This document shows, piece by piece, positions 58,302 to 64,000 of a stretch of 64,000 nt of DNA. Each line of letters opens with the position of its first letter. Within the stretch, counting starts at the first letter, position 1. The stretch is from Rhynchospora pubera (lineage: Eukaryota > Streptophyta > Magnoliopsida > Poales > Cyperaceae), in contig CM051459.1 in NCBI GenBank assembly GCA_028095005.1, forward strand, positions 202,221,902 through 202,285,901. The letters run 5' to 3'. The position numbers were made by a program, and so were the translations under genes. The notes under the pieces were generated by a model, which was not told where the DNA came from, ran no database searches, and was given only the letters and a program-made list of their open reading frames with translations.

Positions 58302-59079
58302 CTAAATTGCAATAAAAATTACTGTTAAAAATCTAATAAAATTTCGGCAGCATATCCCCAATACCTGTAGCATTTTCCAAAAAAAAAACACCCAAAACCC
58401 CTCATTACAAACCCAAATATCCACAACATCATTAACAAACACAATACCAATCTCATACAACAACATTTTCTATTTTCTAGTTTGTACATTTTTCAAATTA
58501 TTTCCTATGTTAAGATTTTGTACTCATTTTTGGCCAAATTCCCTATTTGTCTAATTTTTGTAGTATAATTTCCTATTTTCTGATTTTTTACTAATTTTTA
58601 AATTCTTTTTCAATATTTATTTTATTTTTTCTACTAATTATCTATTTAAACTAATTAAAATAAATTAATAAAATAAATATGAAAAAAAAATTACCTGTAC
58701 AAAGAGATGTCGGAGGTTGTCTCTTTTTGCAAATTTTCCTACAATTAAAAAAATATTCTATCAATTTTTTATTTACTTCCTCTAATTTATAATAAATTTA
58801 TTAATCATTATTAATGAACAAAATAATTCTAAAATTTTTTCAAATTACATATTATAATTATTTATATTTATTCTGATTTTTTAGTAATTTTTCCATTATT
58901 TTTTCAATATTTAATCTATTTTTCTAATTATTAACCTAATTAAAGTAATTAAAGTAAATAAATAAAGTAATTATGAAAAAAAAACTTACCAGAGGTCGCT
59001 GCTGCTCGCGCGAGAGAGAGAGAGAGCGAAGAAAGTGGGAACTGAGGGGTCGCTGTCGCTTTTATATAGGGATGGAATT
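58302..59079. other. 5' UTR and introns of the PMD gene
   Basis: Very AT-rich intron sequence with two noncoding exons. Exon -2: TSS region to 58990, donor CTCTG|GTAAGTTT, including a CT/GA run and CGCGCGAG. Exon -1: 58695-58738, acceptor TTGTAG|GAAAA, donor GTACAG|GTAATT. No other gene. Confidence 0.65.
59060..59069 (-). promoter_or_regulatory. TATA box of the PMD gene, adjacent to the right TIR
   Basis: The minus strand reads CATCCCTATATAAAAGCGAC. It is only about 10 bases inside the TIR border (59080), so the TIR itself must carry the upstream promoter elements, as known for MuDR genes, which are driven from their TIRs. Confidence 0.8.
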
Positions 59080-59259
59080 CTTGGATCGTCAACTGGGATG
59101 ACGATCCAAGCTTGGATCGTCGTTCCGGATGACGATCCAAGTGCATTTGCCTTTCGTCAACTGGGATAACGATCCAGCAACGTTACTATTAAAATTTTGA
59201 TTTTTTTTTGTTGTTATCATAATTATTGTGAACAGTAACGTTACTATTAATTTTTTCGG
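59080..59259 (-). repeat. Right terminal inverted repeat of the MULE
   Basis: 180 bp, the inverse of 35962-36140 with about ten substitutions or single-base indels. Same two inner palindromes and outer GTAACGTTACTATTAATTTT plus TTCGG. Followed directly by the ATTATCTAG target duplication. Confidence 0.95.
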
Positions 59260-59471
59260 ATTATCTAGATTGCACTCTACAATAACCTTTTTTACAAGGG
59301 AAGCATTTTTCTCCTTTTCCTTTTTCAGAAAGGTGTTTGAATCAGCATGAGACAACCAAATATCAACATGAATAATGCACAAAACTGAGACCTGGTAACT
59401 GCCAAAAGTTTTTTTACCAGGCAATGTGTTCATTCTGCCGAAATGGTCCAACTTAAACTATACCCGACCCA

Positions 59472-59661
59472 ATCCGGATTCGCTGTTGCGCTACACCGCG
59501 TGTCGCGCACTACGAGCCGTCTGATCTTGATCGGACGGTTCATTTTTTACGGGCCTACCAATCTAGGTTACATGCACGGGGCTCCCTTGTCCATTGGATC
59601 TTAATCAAACGGCCAGCATACCGCGCGACACGCTGTGTCGCGCGGCAACGGATCTCAATTT
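59472..59661. mobile_element. GC-rich MITE, about 190 bp
   Basis: The left end (ATCCGGATTCGCTGTTGCGC, then TACACCGCGTGTCGCGC) is an imperfect inverse of the right end (GCGCGACACGCTGTGTCGCG, then CGGCAACGGATCTC). A direct repeat TACCCGACCC flanks it (59461-59470 and 59662-59671), a target duplication of about 9-10 bp that points to a Mutator-like MITE. The interior has its own palindrome (CCGTCTGATC-TTGATCGGACGG). It lies only about 200 bases outside the giant MULE. Confidence 0.75.
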
Positions 59662-59671
59662 TACCCGACCC

Positions 59672-60617
59672 GATAGGGGAGGAAAAAAAAACCCCAGTAA
59701 AAACTGGGTTGAGCAGGTAATAATGGAGGGGATGATAAGGGAGCGCAGAATTGTCTGGATGCTTTTGATTGAACCATTAATCCCCTGGTGCTAGCGCAGG
59801 CTTTTTCGTGGGGTCTTCTAAAGTAATCTTCTTTTCATGGGGTAAAGAATGAAAAAAGAAGAGAAGGTGCGTTTGTGGTCTACTTGAGGCGCATGTGACC
59901 TTCATCAGCTTTCTACCCCTATACCTCTATTTCTCTACGGGTGTGTTTAGACCTGTCTAACATAGAAGACGGTGGCGAAAGTAGGAACTTTCGCTATCCG
60001 TTTCGCTAACATAGCGTAAATACAAATTTTTTCGTTACTCGTTGCGTATTTTGAACGGAAGTAAAAAAAATTTCGCTGATCGTTTCGCCTGGAATCGCGA
60101 AAAAAACGATCAACCGCGATCAAATTTAAATTTCGCTGTGAAGACACAGTTCATATAAGATATGACAAAGAATAATTCAATAAATGCACTAAAATACTTA
60201 AAAAAAAGCACAATAACAGAAGACTGTAAACGCATGTTTCATTTAAAAAATACATCAAAATAATTTTAAACTAATACCTAATTTAACAAGGGATTATTTC
60301 CATATGAATTATAGTGGTCTCAGTTATAAGTTCAAATCATTGGGGAGATATCAACAAACCCAATAATTCCGACTGACCCATCGAAATTACTAAGTAAGAG
60401 TCCCATCCCCTCGAACATGCACTTGGCAATTTTGTACCCTTCATCATTGACCCATCCATATAGAATTAACCCCATTGTTAAATTAACAGACTCTTCTTAG
60501 TCCTATAGGCACCAAAATAAACAAAAAACCAATTGTTTCTTTATCAAAATAAAAAAAAACAAACTTGCAATCACCAAGTTCACCAAGTTCAACTGTTAAA
60601 AAATCATAACACAGAGA
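59672..60617. other. Left flank or subterminal region of the hAT element
   Basis: 59672-59940 shows no gene. From about 59970 the words GGTGGCGAAAGTAGGAACTT, TTTCGCTATCCGTTTCGCTA and TTTCGCTGATCGTTTCGCC are short repeats typical of a hAT subterminal region. The exact left end was not located. Confidence 0.4.
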
Positions 60618-63600
60618 TCATTCAATAATCTCATCAATTGCATCATCATCTGCATCACCAAGTTCACCACCACTTTCTACATTAATATCAAACAAAATAG
60701 AAATTAGTAATAATTGAATTGAATTAAAATGGAAATTAATTATAATTAAAAATAATACCAATCACTGCTGTCCTCAACCAATTCTGTGCACACACTAGAG
60801 CTTCAATGCTCTCATCATTCAATGAGTTTCTAGTTGGGCTAAGTGTTCTACCGTACTGAAGGTTGACTCTGATGCCACAGTACTAATTGGTACAGCCAAT
60901 ATGTCCCTAGCTAACTTAGACAAAACTGGATATTTAGGGGCTTTTAATTTTCACCATGACAAAATGTCAAAGTCATCATCCAAGCTACAAGGATCAAGTG
61001 GTTCAGATAGATACTGATCAAGCTCAGACAAGATGGGGTCAGCCTGCTTCTTATCATTCAAGAAATTTTTCAAACCAGCCCTTGAATCAGTTTCTTCCTT
61101 TGATCCACTAGAACTGAAAAGAAGACATTTTTAACTTTGATTGCAACACACATAACAAAATAAAAATACATATATACATATCAGATGTGCTAGTGGAGTA
61201 CCTTGGTGCTGTACTTTGACTAGTTTGGCTTTGTGACTGTGGTTGTTTGTTGTTTGAGATCAAATACTCATTGAACAACTCATCAAAGCAAGTCTTCAAG
61301 TTGGTCATAAATGATTGCAACTCTTCAGGATGCAACATTTTGAAGTAGTACTCAACCACTGCTAGCTTACACCTTGGATCTAGAGAACAAGCAAGAGCCA
61401 ACAGAACACTTCCAATTTCCCAATACTTGTTCCACTTCTGGAACATTTTTTGTCCCATATTCACAACAAATGTATATGGACTTTTATTCATTTTTTGAAT
61501 ATTCAGATAAACCTCACAGAAATCAGGAAAATACAAATTCAAGGTTGGATACTTGGCCCCACTCAATCTTAGAGTTGAATCATAGAAGACTTTCAAATGT
61601 CCATGTAGGGCTTTCACATGATCCCAATCCTGATCAGATGAACAAAAAGTATAAGTCTTATCTAACTCTGCATACCTGATGATAGCATCCTTCAATTGTA
61701 ATGCCAACTCCAGCATAATATATGTGGAGTTCCACCTGGTCTGCACATCCCATGCTGGTTTCTTCTCAGGAGCATTTACCTGAAAATAAACATAGACAAG
61801 GTCTAATTAATACACACATTAAAATAACATTAAAATAAATGAGATAAAAAAATAAATTACCTGAGAAGCAGCCAACTTGAACTTCTCCATTCTAGGTTGT
61901 GAATGCCTAATAAATTTCATGGTTTCCCTTATGGCATCTATCTCACCAGACATCACACTCAAACCATCTTGCACAATCAGATTTAAAATGTGGCATCCAC
62001 ATCTTAGATGAAAGATGTGACCATCACAAGGTAGGTTCTTTCTAAAATGACTCTTACTCAACAAGTCCTTGATGGCAGCATCATTTGCAGATGCATTGTC
62101 CAACACCAAACTAAAAGCTTTTTTGTCCAAGTTCCACAAAACTAACATATCATAAATGGCTTCTGAAATGTGTTTTCTAGTGTGAGGAGAGGGCATTGGT
62201 GTAAAGCTGAGAAGTCTTTTCCTCAACTTCCAATTGTCATCAATAAAATGACAAGTGAGAGCCATGAAAGCCCTATCTTTACCCTTACAAGTCCACAAAT
62301 CACTAGTGAAACTTAACTTACAATCCATATTCCCAAGTAATTCATACAATTTTAACTTCTCTTCCTCATAAACACCCATACAATCTGACCTAAGTGTGGT
62401 CCTTGATGGCATTTTAAAACAAGGCTGCAGATCAGTTGCAAAAACTTTCAAAAAATAATGTGTTGCACTGTTAAAAGGGTACTCATGGCCAATTACCATA
62501 TTTGCCAAGTTTTTTCTACTTCTTTTCTGGTCAAATTGCCAAACTGAAGGCTTGGGTTGACCTGACAATTATACAATACATTATACATATTAGTGCCAAA
62601 TGCCAAGTAACAATTATACATTATTGGTGACAACTGACAAGTGCCAAGTGAGAAGTATACCTTCACCACTGCCAAGTGCAAGCAGTCTCTGCAAGGCATC
62701 AGGTTTCATCCTTTTTGTGGGTGGCATTTTTTTACAACCACCCTGACAATGATGCAACAGTGAGCTAGTGCTCCTAGAGTTGCCTTGTAAATATTCAATG
62801 CCACAATACTTACAAGTGGTTGTATAGTCACCATGTTCATCTTTCTCTGTACTATCAAAGTGTTCCCACACTTTTGATTTCCTTGGATTTATCCTCTTTT
62901 TTTTTTTGCTGCTGAATCAGCATTATCAGCAGCAGGTTGAGGTTCATTTGGGGTTGGAGTACCAGTACCACCATCAGCATTTGGGGTTGGGGTACCAGTA
63001 CCACCATCATCCAGTTCAGCATCAATTTGGATCCTTTCAATTTCCTCTGCAGTTTCAAAATGCAATCCTGGTCCCATACTATAAATTTGAAGCAATCAAG
63101 TCATACATACCAGATTACTAGAGATATAATAGTGCATACCAGTGCATCAATTCAACAGATTGCCAAGGTTAGTCATGATTGACATCCACCCCTCACATAA
63201 CACTTAATTTCTACTTGTTCAATTCAACATGTTGTCAGGACTGGATGTCAGTCATGACCAACTGAAATGATAATCTTAAACAGGCCAACTTGCTCTCTAC
63301 TCTACATAACCATAACATGCTTGCAAAGGTGTGTCATGAGAGACATCCACACCTGCCAACTATGAAACAAGGCACATAGCAAGCACAATTGCACAAACAT
63401 TCAAAGTTTCAAACACACAAAGCACAAGCATACAACATATAAATAACATTAACAAGCACACATTGACACATATGAGTGGCATTAACATACTGTCAGGAAT
63501 GGATGTTTCCCATGCCACACGCCAATAACAAGCAGAAATATTAAAAACATAAAAAAATCATACTCATCATCTATTAGATCAAAATCTTCCTCTTGCACAC

Positions 63601-63622
63601 TCCCTCTCTGTGAGTCAGCCAT
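60618..63622 (-). pseudogene. BED-finger hAT transposase, disabled
   Basis: Exon model on the minus strand: 63564-63622 (ATG 63622), 62661-63078, 61861-62561, 61202-61779, 60759-61113 and 60618-60676 (TGA 60618-60620), all with GT/AG borders. It encodes a zf-BED finger (VWEHF...CKYCGIEY...LLHHC), the hAT core of RICESLEEPER/DAYSLEEPER type (CKLSFTSDLWTCKGKDRAFM, SLVLDNASANDAAIKDL, HLRCGCHILNLIVQDGL, VQTRWNSTYIML, ACSLDPRCKLAVVEYYF) and the hAT dimerisation region (LARDILAVPISTVASESTFS). Lesions: an 11-A run at 62897-62907 is one base short of keeping frame, a TGA (60951-60953) replaces the second Trp of the LSWWK motif, and a frameshift sits near 60860 after STFST. hAT transposases cut and paste DNA with 8-bp target duplications. 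This copy should be inactive. Confidence 0.9.
62925..63013. repeat. Coding minisatellite in the hAT N terminus
   Basis: Two copies of TTTGGGGTTGG-GTACCAGTA then CCACCATCA, encoding a DGGTGTPTPN repeat on the minus strand in the disordered segment before the BED finger. Confidence 0.85.
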
Positions 63623-64000
63623 GTCAGGGTACTTTGAGATTTATGTAAATTTCCTACAATTACAAAGAGTCACAGAACACAACAAGAAAAGAATTAAAAC
63701 CCAAAAAAAAATAAACAACTAATAAAATTAAAATCAAAATAGAAGTTATGAAGTTAATACCTTTCTGTCTCTCTTTACTTTCGTTCTTCTTTTTTCCTAC
63801 AAAGAAGAATAAGTAAAATTAAACTTAAGTCAAGAACTAATAGATAAAAAAATCGAAAAAAATTAAAATAAGATAAAAAATCAGAGAAGAAATACCTTTC
63901 TCTCTCTCTTCCTCTTTTCCTTCCTTCCTTCCTTTTTGCCTTGTTTCTTCATCTTATAACTTATATAGCCAACGGACCCTGACTGATCGGCTACTCTGTC
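63623..64000. other. 5' flank of the hAT gene to the window edge
   Basis: Probable 5' UTR and promoter of the hAT transposase on the minus strand, with a possible leader intron (donor-like ACAGAAAG|GTATTAAC near 63760, acceptor TTGTAG near 63655). The minus strand reads GTTGGCTATATAAGTTATAA near 63960-63980, a good TATA box. The right TIR is not reached. Confidence 0.45.

Larger units (their letters stand above)
35962..59259. mobile_element. Giant Mutator-like element, 23.3 kb, with nested retroelements
   Basis: Termini are CCGAAAAAATTAATAGTAAC and its inverse. Inverted repeats of about 180 bp (35962-36140 and 59080-59259) differ at only about ten positions. A perfect 9-bp target duplication ATTATCTAG lies at 35953-35961 and 59260-59268. 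Long TIRs plus a 9-bp duplication are the Mutator hallmark. Native cargo: a 96-aa CxxC protein, a 291-aa zinc-finger protein, a MuDR-type transposase first exon and a PMD gene. About 15 kb in the middle (40.2-55.0 kb) is nested retroelement sequence, so the original element was about 8 kb. The catalytic body of the transposase is missing, so movement now would need a partner. PMD genes in plant MULEs are known. The particular gene set here is what I have not seen described. Confidence 0.93.

Overview
This window is nuclear DNA of a flowering plant: AT-rich intergenic sequence, intron-containing genes, plant-type MITEs, a tRNA-derived SINE, and plant-specific protein families (HECATE-type bHLH, plant mobile domain, Tat-type antisense retroelement genes). 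The sequence does not fix the lineage. Only two ordinary host genes are evident, and transposable elements make up most of the rest.

Layout. 1-6.5 kb: the 3' side of an NKAP-like gene, with an Au-type SINE inside a tandem duplication (1.69-2.36 kb) and a candidate 3.7-kb Helitron (2786-6455, minus strand) that stops 135 bases from the NKAP stop codon. 6590-8050 (minus): a single-exon NKAP/MAS2-like RS-rich splicing-associated protein. 8-20 kb: gene-poor, with microsatellites and MITEs. 20492-21082 (minus): a single-exon HECATE-like bHLH transcription factor with a TATA box. 21-35.9 kb: a dense MITE graveyard (Tourist/Harbinger-like, hAT-like, microsatellite-embedded 'Micron'-like, CACTA termini) and a 5'-truncated LINE pseudogene.

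The centrepiece is 35962-59259, a 23.3-kb Mutator-like element (MULE) bounded by about 180-bp terminal inverted repeats and a perfect 9-bp target-site duplication (ATTATCTAG, 35953-35961 and 59260-59268). Its own cargo is a 96-aa CxxC protein, a 291-aa two-zinc-finger protein with a coiled coil, the first exon of a MuDR-type transposase behind an array of the TIR's palindromic motif, and an 11-exon plant mobile domain (PMD) gene whose TATA box abuts the right TIR. Nested in it are a defective Ty3/gypsy element of Tat/Ogre type (about 40.2-52.9 kb), with a permuted protease-then-gag ORF and three spliced antisense genes, and the 5' LTR plus primer-binding site of another LTR element inserted in the last PMD exon. 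The transposase body is missing, so this copy should be non-autonomous.

59.3-64 kb: a GC-rich MITE, then a BED-finger hAT transposase gene (60618-63622, minus) broken by a stop codon and two frameshifts. Its right terminus lies beyond the window.

No CRISPR array, rRNA, functional tRNA or recognisable microRNA precursor was found. Splice sites were placed by eye from consensus and reading-frame continuity. Element ends rest on visible TIR/TSD matches.
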